Assembly (NCBI RefSeq): GCF_021647475.1 | Contig: NZ_JAKIUR010000029.1 | Span: forward strand, 1-40,600 | Length of the DNA stretch: 40,600 nt | From: Lutibacter sp. | GTDB taxonomy: Bacteria > Bacteroidota > Bacteroidia > Flavobacteriales > Flavobacteriaceae | Reading direction: 5' to 3' | Part shown: positions 1 through 7,254 of the stretch, piece by piece | How positions within the stretch are numbered: position 1 is the stretch's first letter | Layout of the letters: each line of letters opens with the position of its first letter | The notes under the pieces: generated by a model | The model's input: only the letters and a program-made list of their open reading frames with translations | Database searches by the model: none | Told to the model about the DNA's origin: nothing | Program-made: the position numbers and the translations under genes

Positions 1-2
1 GA

Positions 3-305
3 AGTGTAGCTGTTGATGTTTCAGTAATCGGATATCCAAAATTCTTTACTCCAAACAATGATGGTTTTAATGATTATTGGAATGTAATTGGGGTAAACTC
101 AAATTTTTATCCAAATTCATTAATTTACATTTACGATAGATTTGGAAAACTGATTATAAAAGTAGATCCAACAACCCAAGGTTGGGATGGTTATTTTAAT
201 GGAACACATCTTCCTTCCTCAGATTATTGGTTTACCGTTGAATTGATAGATAGCAAAGGAAGCAGGAAAATTAGAAAAGGACATTTTAGTTTAATTAGAA
301 AATAA
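3..305 (+). CDS. 3' end of a secreted protein with gliding motility-associated (T9SS type B) C-terminal domain
   Basis: Only about the last 100 residues are present; the gene starts before the window. The frame reads through from base 3 to a TAA at 303-305. The visible part contains the sequence PKFFTPNNDGFNDYW followed by IYDRFGKLI and GWDGYFNG, which is the hallmark of the CHU_C / gliding motility-associated C-terminal domain. In Bacteroidota this domain directs proteins through the type IX secretion system to the cell surface or medium. What the missing N-terminal part does cannot be told. A bidirectional hairpin terminator follows at about 334-361. Confidence in the domain call is high; function of the whole protein is unknown. 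Confidence 0.85.
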   Translation, partial: SVAVDVSVIGYPKFFTPNNDGFNDYWNVIGVNSNFYPNSLIYIYDRFGKLIIKVDPTTQGWDGYFNGTHLPSSDYWFTVELIDSKGSRKIRKGHFSLIRK

Positions 306-333
306 AATTATAAACAGAAAACTAATTCACAAA

Positions 334-361
334 AAAAAACGAGCTAAATAGCTCGTTTTTT
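334..361. terminator. Bidirectional rho-independent terminator
   Basis: The stem ACGAGCT / AGCTCGT closes over a short AAAT loop, with an A-run on the left and a T-run on the right, so it can end transcription from both directions: the secreted protein gene on the plus strand and the tRNA unit on the minus strand. Confidence 0.85.
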
Positions 362-363
362 CG

Positions 364-444
<81 letters not shown>

Positions 445-455
445 TTTTTAAAATA

Positions 456-484
456 AATAGCTTCTCTATTTTTGAGAAGCTATT
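456..484 (-). other. Perfect 11-bp hairpin between the two tRNA genes
   Basis: AATAGCTTCTC and GAGAAGCTATT form an 11-bp stem with a 7-nt loop, placed exactly between tRNA-Lys and tRNA-Tyr. On the minus strand only a broken T-tract (TTTATTTT) follows, so it could be a weak terminator or a processing hairpin. What is seen is the structure; the role is inferred. Confidence 0.6.
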
Positions 485-485
485 G

Positions 486-558
486 TGACCTGGCTGGGGC
501 TCGAACCCAGGACCACCTCCTTAAAAGGGAGGTGCTCTACCAACTGAGCTACCAGGTC
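486..558 (-). tRNA. tRNA-Lys (TTT)
   Basis: The minus strand gives a 73-nt cloverleaf: acceptor GACCTGG pairing with CCAGGTC, D-arm with AGCTCAGTTGGTAGAGC, anticodon loop CTTTTAA (anticodon TTT), and T-arm with GGTTCGAGCC. No CCA is encoded. It is the promoter-proximal gene of the tRNA pair. Confidence 0.96.
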
Positions 559-580
559 ATCTTTTCCTTTTTAGCGGGTG

Positions 581-610
581 CAAATATAAATGTATATTTT
601 ATAAAAACAA
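581..610 (-). promoter_or_regulatory. Bacteroidota-type promoter for the tRNA-Lys/tRNA-Tyr unit
   Basis: On the minus strand TTG (608-610) is followed after exactly 19 bases by TATATTTG (581-588). This matches the Bacteroidota -33/-7 consensus TTG-N19-TAnnTTTG with no mismatch. The predicted start lies about 20 bases before tRNA-Lys. The -33 element begins right after the mlaF stop codon at 620-622. Confidence 0.75.
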
Positions 611-619
611 ACTTCTTTT

Positions 620-1387
620 CTATTTACTTTCGTTTAAATAAACCTGTCTAACTTTTTTAAATAAATTAGAAGAATATACAAAATCTACAATCGCTTGATT
701 TTCAGTTTTAAAAATTTCTTTATTACTTCCTTCCCACGCTTTTACACCATCTTTTAAAAAAATAATTTTTTCTCCAATTTCCATTACTGAATTCATATCA
801 TGCGAATTTATAACGGTTATCATTTGGTATTCTTTGGTAATTTCCTGTATTAAATTATCAATTACCGTTGCTGTAATTGGGTCAAGCCCTGAGTTTGGTT
901 CATCACAAAATAAGTATTTCGGATTCATTACAATTGCTCTAGCGATGGAAACTCGCTTTTGCATTCCGCCAGAAAGTTCAGCAGGAAATTTAGCATTTAC
1001 ATTTTCTAAATTAACACGTTTTAAAACCGTATTAACCCGATCTAACATTTCATCAAAAGTTTTATCTGCAAACATTTTTAAAGGAAACATTATATTTTCT
1101 TCTACAGTTAAAGAATCATATAAAGCACCTCCTTGAAACACCATTCCCATTTCTTGTCGCAATTGGCGATGTTGTTTTGTCTTTAAATCTGCATAATTTC
1201 TTCCATCAAAAGAGATTATTCCTTTTTCTGGAGTATGAAGTCCTAATAAACATTTTAAGAATACTGTTTTTCCTGAACCACTTTGACCAATAATCATATT
1301 AGTTTTTCCTTTCTCAAAAGTTGCTGAAACACCTTTTAAAACTTGAATGCCATCAAATTCTTTATATAAATTTTTTACTTCAATCAT
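620..1387 (-). CDS. mlaF: MlaF-like ABC transporter ATPase (phospholipid/organic solvent transport)
   Basis: This 255-residue cytoplasmic ATPase powers an MlaFE-type lipid transporter that moves phospholipids between inner and outer membranes. Visible motifs are Walker A (GQSGSGKT, about residue 34), the ABC signature LSGGMQKR, Walker B with YLFCDEPNSGLDP, and a switch histidine in NSHDM. The DEPNSGLDP form is common in Mla/Ttg2-type ATPases. Its ATG follows directly on the stop codon of mlaE with no bases between, so the two are almost certainly co-translated. No MCE-domain gene (MlaD) is in the window. Length is normal for the family. Confidence 0.9.
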   Translation of the reverse strand: MIEVKNLYKEFDGIQVLKGVSATFEKGKTNMIIGQSGSGKTVFLKCLLGLHTPEKGIISFDGRNYADLKTKQHRQLRQEMGMVFQGGALYDSLTVEENIMFPLKMFADKTFDEMLDRVNTVLKRVNLENVNAKFPAELSGGMQKRVSIARAIVMNPKYLFCDEPNSGLDPITATVIDNLIQEITKEYQMITVINSHDMNSVMEIGEKIIFLKDGVKAWEGSNKEIFKTENQAIVDFVYSSNLFKKVRQVYLNESK

Positions 1388-2128
1388 CTATCCTAAAAGC
1401 ATTTGAGTTAAGAAATAATTTAATAATATAATCACAACGCTAGTCCAAACCACAGCCTGCGTACTTGCCCTACCAACTTCTAAAGAGCCTCCTTTAACAT
1501 AATATCCATGATAAGCTGGTATGGTGGCTATTACAAAGGCAAAAATTAATGTTTTAATTAAAGCATATCTAATAAAATACGGATTAAAATCTAACTGAAT
1601 TCCATATATATAGTCTTCACTATAAAATAATCCCGTCAAAATTCCTGCATAATATCCACCAAAAATTCCTAAAAACATGGCTAATAATATTAATAAGGGA
1701 TAAAAAAATAGAGCTGCAATAATTTTGGGTAATACTAAATAATTAAGTGAATTTATTCCCATTACTTCTAAAGCATCTATTTGTTCTGTAACTCTCATAG
1801 TACCAATACTTGATGAAATATACGAACCTACCTTACCTGCTAAAATAATACTCATAAATGTTGGAGCAAACTCTAAAATCATTGATCTTTTTGTAGCAAA
1901 ACCAATGGTATATTTTGGAATAAATGGATTATCAACATTTAATGCTGTTTGAATAGCTACAACTCCTCCAACAAAAAAGGAAATAAAAACAATTATTCCA
2001 AGTGATTTTAATCCTAAATCTTCAATTTCTCTAAAAAGCATTTCTTTAAAAACCGACCATTTCTGTGGTTTTTTAAATACTTGCTTTAGCATAATAAAAT
2101 ACTTTCCAATATGCTCTATATAGTTCAT
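1388..2128 (-). CDS. mlaE: MlaE-family ABC transporter permease
   Basis: This 246-residue inner-membrane protein is the permease partner of the ATPase encoded just downstream. Hydrophobic segments cover most of the chain (for example around 40-60, 135-165 and 195-245), as expected for MlaE. Conserved family features include FVGGVVAIQTA near residue 52 and EFAPTFMSIILAGKVGSYISSS near 85-106, with EQIDALEVMGI following, which is the MlaE signature region. The gene is first in a two-gene unit and diverges from the phosphatase gene pafA. I see no consensus promoter in the 128-bp gap for this direction. Confidence 0.9.
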   Translation of the reverse strand: MNYIEHIGKYFIMLKQVFKKPQKWSVFKEMLFREIEDLGLKSLGIIVFISFFVGGVVAIQTALNVDNPFIPKYTIGFATKRSMILEFAPTFMSIILAGKVGSYISSSIGTMRVTEQIDALEVMGINSLNYLVLPKIIAALFFYPLLILLAMFLGIFGGYYAGILTGLFYSEDYIYGIQLDFNPYFIRYALIKTLIFAFVIATIPAYHGYYVKGGSLEVGRASTQAVVWTSVVIILLNYFLTQMLLG

Positions 2129-2216
2129 TGAGATTTCTTTTTGGCTAAAATATTAAATTAATATTAGGTAAAATGTTTTTGTAACAAAAAAAACTAAACA
2201 GGTTTAAAAAAAGCCA

Positions 2217-2224
2217 TACTTTTG
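2217..2224 (+). promoter_or_regulatory. Candidate -7 element of pafA
   Basis: TACTTTTG matches the Bacteroidota -7 consensus TAnnTTTG, 32 bases before the ATG at 2257. No TTG is found at the ideal distance upstream, so support rests on the -7 box alone. Confidence 0.45.
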
Positions 2225-2256
2225 ATACTTGAATTTTCAACTAAAATAGTTAAAAA

Positions 2257-3936
2257 ATGAAAAAAATAATTTCATTATTCATTATAAGTGTAATACTTTC
2301 AAGTTGTGTTTCTATTAAATCTAATTTGACCACCACTTCTGTTAAACAACAAAATCATCAAACAAAAACAACTCAAAAAAGACCAAAATTAGTAGTCGGA
2401 ATTGTTATTGACCAAATGAGATATGATTATTTAGTAAAATTTTATAATAAATTTGGAGAAGGTGGTTTTAAACGATTATTGAATAACGGCTATGATTTAA
2501 AAAATGCACATTTTAATTATATTCCTACTTATACAGCTGTTGGGCATACTTCTATTTATACTGGTACAACGCCAACAAACCACGGAATTATTTCTAATAA
2601 TTGGTATGATAAGTATCAAAAAAAATCTATTTATTGTGTAGATGATGCTAATTACAAAACAGTAGGAGCAACTAAAGGAGGAAACAAATCACCTCAACGA
2701 ATGTTAACTACAACCATAACTGATCAAGTTAAATTAGCACAAAATATGCATGGTAAAACTATAGGAATTGCCCTTAAAGATAGGGCCTCAATATTACCAG
2801 CAGGTCACACAGCAAATGCAGCCTACTGGTTTGAAGGTAAAGATGTTGGAAAATTTATTACTAGTACTTTTTATATGAATAAATTACCACAATGGGTAGT
2901 TGATTTTAACAATTCGGGAAAAGCCAATAATTATTTAAATGGCACTTGGAATACTTATAATGATATTTCAACATATACTGAATCATTGCCTGATAATAAT
3001 AAATATGAAGGTTTATTTAGAGGAAAACACTCCCCTACTTTTCCTTATAATTTAAAAGAATTACGAAAAATTAATGGTAATTATGATTTATTAAAAGCAA
3101 TACCTCAAGGAAACTCTATTACCACTGATTTTGCAGAAGCAGCTATAGTAGGCGAAAATTTAGGTAAAACTAATTATACCGATTTTTTAGCAATAAGTTA
3201 CTCTAGTACAGATTATGTTGGTCATAAATTTGGTACAAATGCAATAGAATTAGAAGATACCTATATACGATTAGATAAAGAAATTCAAAAGTTATTGACT
3301 TTTTTGGACGAACATGTAGGAAAAGGAAATTATACGTTGTTTTTAACTGCTGATCACGCAGCAGTTCCAAATCCTTCTTATTTAGAAGATTTAAAAATAC
3401 CAAGTGGTTATTTTAAAATAGAAGAATTTAAAAAATATGTCCGTACATTAACTTTAAAATATTTTAATTCTGATAAAATTGTTGAAAATATTTCAAACTA
3501 CCAGCTTTTTTTAAATAAAGAAAAAATTAAGTCTTTAGGGCTTGATGTTAATAAAGTAGAACAAATTATAGCAGATGAAATAATAAACTTTGATAAAGTA
3601 TATAAATCCGTTACAGCTCATACGTTACAAACAGCACAATTTTCTTCAGGTTTACTACAAACTATTCAAAAAGGATACAATCAAAAATTTTCTGGTGATA
3701 TTTTATTTGTTCCAATGCCTGGTGTAATTAGTCATGGAATAACCGGAACCACACACGGATCTGGTTATAATTACGATACCCATGTTCCATTGATTTTCTA
3801 TGGAAAAGGAATTAAAACAGGAAGTTCAAATGTGTATTACCCAATAACCAATATTGCTCCAACAATATCTTCTTTATTAAATATTGAAGAACCAGATGGC
3901 TGCACAGGAAGACCTATAATTGAAGTATTGAAATAG
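2257..3936 (+). CDS. pafA: PafA-type alkaline phosphatase (lipoprotein)
   Basis: This 559-residue protein resembles the flavobacterial PafA phosphatase of the alkaline phosphatase/NPP superfamily, a phosphate-irrepressible monoesterase releasing phosphate outside the cytoplasm. A lipoprotein signal ends at Cys17 (ILSSC). The two-zinc site is visible: D52 in VIDQMRYD, the likely nucleophile T93 in YTAVGH, N114 in ISNNWYD, later STDYVGH, TADHA and the late His in THGSGYNYDTH. K174 and R176 in ALKDR match the Lys/Arg pair that sets PafA apart from the diesterases. Length fits the family. It stands alone, with a TAnnTTTG box upstream and repeat A downstream, which can act as a terminator. Confidence 0.88.
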   Translation: MKKIISLFIISVILSSCVSIKSNLTTTSVKQQNHQTKTTQKRPKLVVGIVIDQMRYDYLVKFYNKFGEGGFKRLLNNGYDLKNAHFNYIPTYTAVGHTSIYTGTTPTNHGIISNNWYDKYQKKSIYCVDDANYKTVGATKGGNKSPQRMLTTTITDQVKLAQNMHGKTIGIALKDRASILPAGHTANAAYWFEGKDVGKFITSTFYMNKLPQWVVDFNNSGKANNYLNGTWNTYNDISTYTESLPDNNKYEGLFRGKHSPTFPYNLKELRKINGNYDLLKAIPQGNSITTDFAEAAIVGENLGKTNYTDFLAISYSSTDYVGHKFGTNAIELEDTYIRLDKEIQKLLTFLDEHVGKGNYTLFLTADHAAVPNPSYLEDLKIPSGYFKIEEFKKYVRTLTLKYFNSDKIVENISNYQLFLNKEKIKSLGLDVNKVEQIIADEIINFDKVYKSVTAHTLQTAQFSSGLLQTIQKGYNQKFSGDILFVPMPGVISHGITGTTHGSGYNYDTHVPLIFYGKGIKTGSSNVYYPITNIAPTISSLLNIEEPDGCTGRPIIEVLK

Positions 3937-3957
3937 GATAGAATTCAAAAAAAAGAC

Positions 3958-4046
3958 GGTCTAAAAAGTAAAATTTTTGTCAACTTGAATCAAGCCCGCC
4001 TGCTGCTGGCAGGTTCAGAATGACGATTTTCAAAACTTTTTAGACC
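3958..4046. repeat. Palindromic intergenic repeat, family A copy 1
   Basis: This 89-bp element is bounded by a perfect 12-bp inverted repeat, GGTCTAAAAAGT at 3958 and ACTTTTTAGACC ending at 4046. Inside, GTCAACTTGAA and TTCAGAATGAC form a second imperfect inverted repeat, and the core carries CCTGCTGCTGGCAGG. It fills the gap between the convergent genes pafA and the KASIII gene, so it may serve as a two-way terminator. A second copy with the same plan lies at 39381-39520. Confidence 0.8.
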
Positions 4047-4078
4047 TTCTCTTTAAATATCAACAAAAAATTTGCTTT

Positions 4079-5149
4079 TTAATATTTATAAACTATTGCA
4101 TTAATATTCATACCTGCTCCAACTGATGCAAAAAGAACTATATCACCCTTATTTATTTCCTGATCTTTTACCAATCCTTTTTTAACCATATCAATTAATG
4201 TAGGAATAGTTGCAACAGAACTGTTTCCTAGTTTATGAATGCTCATTGGCATAATATTTTTAGGCATTGGCATTTTATATAATCTATAAAAACGTTTTAC
4301 AATAGCTTCATCCATTTTTTCATTAGCTTGGTGAATAAGAATTTTTTTTACATCTTTAATATGCACGCCACTTTTATCCAACGCTTTTTTCATAGCATTT
4401 GGCACATTATTTAATGCATACTCATATATTTTTCTACCAAACATTTTTATATATCTAATATCGGATTTTTCATTTTTATCAAATGAATTTCCAAAAAATA
4501 AATAATAGCATTCATCAAAAGTATCAGTTTGTGCTGTACTACTTAATATTCCTATAGAATTTTCTTCATCAGTAGCTTCAACTACACAAGCACCAGCTCC
4601 ATCAGAATAAATCATAGAATCTCTATCATGATCATCTAAAACCCTTGATAAAGTTTCAGAACCAACAACTAAACATTTTTTTGCCATTCCAGCTTTAATA
4701 TAAGCTTCTGCTTGAATCACACCTTGAATCCATCCTGGACAGCCAAATAAAATGTCATAAGCAACACAATTAGGATTTTTAATTCCTAATTTATGTTTTA
4801 CTCTAGATGCTAAACTTGGTAAAATATCACTTTGAATTGAAGTACTTTTAACATCTCCAAAATTATGTGCCAAAATTATATAATCTAATTCTTCTTGGTC
4901 AATGCCTGCATCTTCAATGGCTTTTTTAGCCGCTAAATATCCTAAATCAGAAGAGTTTAAATCAAGGCTAGCATATCTTCTTTCTTCAATTCCAGTAATA
5001 GCTTTAAATTTATCAATAACTTCCTCATTTGGATGCTGTATGGATGTACCATCTTCATTTAAGAATTCATTATTTAAAAAATCTTCATTCTTTTTAACTA
5101 TGGTAGGAATATAGCTTCCAATTCCAGTTATTTTTGATTGTATTCTCAT
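4079..5149 (-). CDS. 3-oxoacyl-ACP synthase III family protein (FabH-like)
   Basis: This 356-residue protein belongs to the thiolase-fold KASIII family, which condenses an acyl-CoA with malonyl-ACP or, in relatives, other acyl groups. The catalytic triad is intact: C137 in LFGCPGW, H273 in LIHQAN, and N309 in LGNSSVA. Cytoplasmic, no signal. It is the last gene of the porU operon, 33 bp after the globin gene. Flavobacteria usually carry several KASIII paralogues, and the long N-terminal part with FLNNEFLNEDG is unlike classical FabH, so it may serve a special lipid or secondary pathway and not bulk fatty-acid initiation. Family call firm; substrate unknown. Confidence 0.85.
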   Translation of the reverse strand: MRIQSKITGIGSYIPTIVKKNEDFLNNEFLNEDGTSIQHPNEEVIDKFKAITGIEERRYASLDLNSSDLGYLAAKKAIEDAGIDQEELDYIILAHNFGDVKSTSIQSDILPSLASRVKHKLGIKNPNCVAYDILFGCPGWIQGVIQAEAYIKAGMAKKCLVVGSETLSRVLDDHDRDSMIYSDGAGACVVEATDEENSIGILSSTAQTDTFDECYYLFFGNSFDKNEKSDIRYIKMFGRKIYEYALNNVPNAMKKALDKSGVHIKDVKKILIHQANEKMDEAIVKRFYRLYKMPMPKNIMPMSIHKLGNSSVATIPTLIDMVKKGLVKDQEINKGDIVLFASVGAGMNINAIVYKY

Positions 5150-5182
5150 TTTATAATATTAAGTCGCAAATTTAGAAATTGG

Positions 5183-5566
5183 TTACTTATTTAAGTTCTT
5201 TATTTTAATTTCCATTACGGTGGCTATCGATAAAGCTCTGGTCTTTGCTGCGTGTGCTATTTCGCCTTCAAAAAGCTCATCAACCGTACTGTTAAATATT
5301 GATAACCAACGTTTAAAGTGATTTGAATTGAATGGTTTTGTCTGTTGTAATTTTAGGTGTGGTTCCATTGCATTTTTACGATACCCACCAGAATAAAAAA
5401 GAATATTATCCCAAAAATTTACTAACGTTTGCAAATGTGTTTCTAAAAGTTCTGGATTAGAAAAATCTTCAAAAAAATGACTTAATAATTCATCTTTCAT
5501 CAACTTTACATAAAACGCTTTAACCAATAAATAAATATCTTCTCTGCTCTGAATATCAGTTTTCAT
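5183..5566 (-). CDS. Group III truncated haemoglobin
   Basis: A 127-residue cytoplasmic globin. Features fitting the group III (P) truncated haemoglobins are Tyr19 at the presumed B10 position (FYVKLM), His70 as likely proximal F8 ligand in EPHLKL, and Trp87 (KRWL) at the presumed G8 position. Related proteins bind oxygen or nitric oxide; the best studied, Campylobacter Ctb, is linked to NO and oxygen handling. The residue numbering by globin helix is my alignment by eye. The gene lies 9 bp after cdd in the same operon; a functional link with its neighbours is not evident. Confidence 0.82.
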   Translation of the reverse strand: MKTDIQSREDIYLLVKAFYVKLMKDELLSHFFEDFSNPELLETHLQTLVNFWDNILFYSGGYRKNAMEPHLKLQQTKPFNSNHFKRWLSIFNSTVDELFEGEIAHAAKTRALSIATVMEIKIKNLNK

Positions 5567-5575
5567 AAAATTAAT

Positions 5576-6058
5576 TTATAAAAATGATTTATCAAAAGCA
5601 ATTGGAAGTAAATCTAATACCGATGATGCTTTAATAACCTTACCTTCTTCACCCATAAAAAAGATTGCTATGGGTTCTTTTTGTTTCATCTCATATTCTG
5701 ATAATGTTTGCCTGCATGCACCACAAGGAGCAACAGGTTCTTTAACAATATGAGAGGAGGAACTCGCAGAAATAGCTAATTTAACTACTTTTTTATCTGG
5801 AAATTGAGAAGATGCATTCCATATTGCAACACGTTCTGCACACATACCTGAAGGATATGCTGCATTTTCTTGATTATTCCCTTTTATAATAGTTCCGTCT
5901 TCTAATAATAATGCGGCACCAACACTGAATTTAGAATATGGTGCATAAGCATTTTGCTTTGCTTTTATAGCTTCATTCATTAAACTTTTATCTTCTTTTA
6001 AAAGTTCATCAAACGAATCAAAAACAGTAATTTCTGTTTTTATTTCAACTTTTTTCAT
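5576..6058 (-). CDS. cdd: Cytidine deaminase
   Basis: This 160-residue enzyme deaminates cytidine and deoxycytidine to uridine and deoxyuridine in pyrimidine salvage. The zinc site is clear: C73 and E75 in CAERVA, and C112 and C115 in PCGACRQ. NNQENAAYPSGMCAERVA is typical of tetrameric Cdd, where Cys replaces the His of dimeric enzymes. About 30 extra N-terminal residues precede the usual start of the fold (AYAPYSKFSVGAAL near 38). It follows porV by 17 bp; a cdd gene downstream of porV is a recurrent arrangement in Flavobacteriaceae. Confidence 0.94.
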   Translation of the reverse strand: MKKVEIKTEITVFDSFDELLKEDKSLMNEAIKAKQNAYAPYSKFSVGAALLLEDGTIIKGNNQENAAYPSGMCAERVAIWNASSQFPDKKVVKLAISASSSSHIVKEPVAPCGACRQTLSEYEMKQKEPIAIFFMGEEGKVIKASSVLDLLPIAFDKSFL

Positions 6059-6075
6059 TAATATCTAATTAACGA

Positions 6076-7218
6076 TTAATATACTTCAAATAATTCTCCA
6101 AAATCAAAAGATAGTGAAAAACGAAGTGTGTTTTCTAATGGATTATTAATATCAGAGGCATTAAATAGGTAAGAAAGATCTAACCTTGTACTTTTAAATT
6201 TAAACCCTGCACCTAGGGTAAAGTATTTTCTTGCTCCCTTTAAATCACTTTCATTAAAATAACCTGCTCTTAAGGCAAAAGAATCTTCGTACATATATTC
6301 GGCTCCTAACGCCCAAGTAAATTCTTTTAATTCTTCACTAAAGCCTCCTGGAGCATCGCCAAAAGATTTAAATATTCCACTAAAAAAACTCACATCTTCT
6401 TGTTTGTAGGGTGGCTTACCATCACCAGCTATTGAAACGCTTGGCGTTGGCACTAATAACTTATTAAATTCTAAGTTTAAACTCACTTTATTAAAGCTAT
6501 CTAAAATAAAATCAAAACCTCCACCAATTTTTAGGTTTGTAGGAATATAATTATCTCCTCCTTCATCTGAATAAGATACTTTTGGTCCAATATTTGAAAT
6601 GTTAAAACCTCCACGCCAAATACCATTAAAATTTCCATAATTAGTTTCATCAGACTGAAAATAACCTGATATGTCAACTGCAAAAGTATTTACAGGATTT
6701 ATAGTTGAGTTTGCTGATTTAATTCCTAAATCGGAACGAATATAACGCATAGTTACACCCATTGCATAACTTTCACTCAGTTTTAAGGAATAAGAACCAT
6801 CTAAAGAAAATTCATTTAAATTTTCCGTTCCTTGTGGAGCTCCATTAATATCTGTTAAATCAATTTGACCTAAATTAAAATAGCTTAAACTTGTAGCCCA
6901 AGCACTTCTATCATCAATTCTATTAGCAAATGAAAATCCGCCTAAAAATACATCGTTTGTTAACTGTCTTAACCAAGGCGTATAAACTACACCTATTGAA
7001 AATTGCGACGGCATAAAAGCAAATTTTGAAGGATTCCAATGTTGAGAATAGGAATCTGGAGATGTGGCTACACCAATATCGCCCATACCACCAGCACGTG
7101 CATCAGGTGCTATTAACAAAAAGGGTGCTGCTGTTGTTATTGGATTAGGAGTATCTTGTGCGTTACTTTTAGTATAAGTAACTAAAACTATTAAGGATAA
7201 TACAATTATTTTTTTCAT
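6076..7218 (-). CDS. porV: Type IX secretion system outer-membrane protein PorV
   Basis: PorV (LptO) is an outer-membrane beta-barrel of the T9SS that carries substrates from the translocon to the sortase PorU. This 380-residue protein has a signal peptide (cleavage near SNAQD, residue 20), then the PorV-type start PFLLIAPDARAGGMGDIGVA, SPDSYSQHWNPSKFAFM, and alternating beta-strands to a C-terminal aromatic-rich end (FSLSFDFGELFEVY). It is directly downstream of porU with 36 bp between, as in Flavobacterium johnsoniae and relatives. Length is normal. The same window encodes at least two T9SS cargo proteins with type A sorting domains and one with type B. Confidence 0.94.
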   Translation of the reverse strand: MKKIIVLSLIVLVTYTKSNAQDTPNPITTAAPFLLIAPDARAGGMGDIGVATSPDSYSQHWNPSKFAFMPSQFSIGVVYTPWLRQLTNDVFLGGFSFANRIDDRSAWATSLSYFNLGQIDLTDINGAPQGTENLNEFSLDGSYSLKLSESYAMGVTMRYIRSDLGIKSANSTINPVNTFAVDISGYFQSDETNYGNFNGIWRGGFNISNIGPKVSYSDEGGDNYIPTNLKIGGGFDFILDSFNKVSLNLEFNKLLVPTPSVSIAGDGKPPYKQEDVSFFSGIFKSFGDAPGGFSEELKEFTWALGAEYMYEDSFALRAGYFNESDLKGARKYFTLGAGFKFKSTRLDLSYLFNASDINNPLENTLRFSLSFDFGELFEVY

Positions 7219-7254
7219 TTATAGGGTAATTTTGCTTAACAAATATCTTAATTA

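Noticed and set aside
834..1136. Open frame of 100 codons on the plus strand opposite mlaF
   Set aside because: Antisense shadow of a gene with intact Walker and signature motifs; no recognisable protein features.
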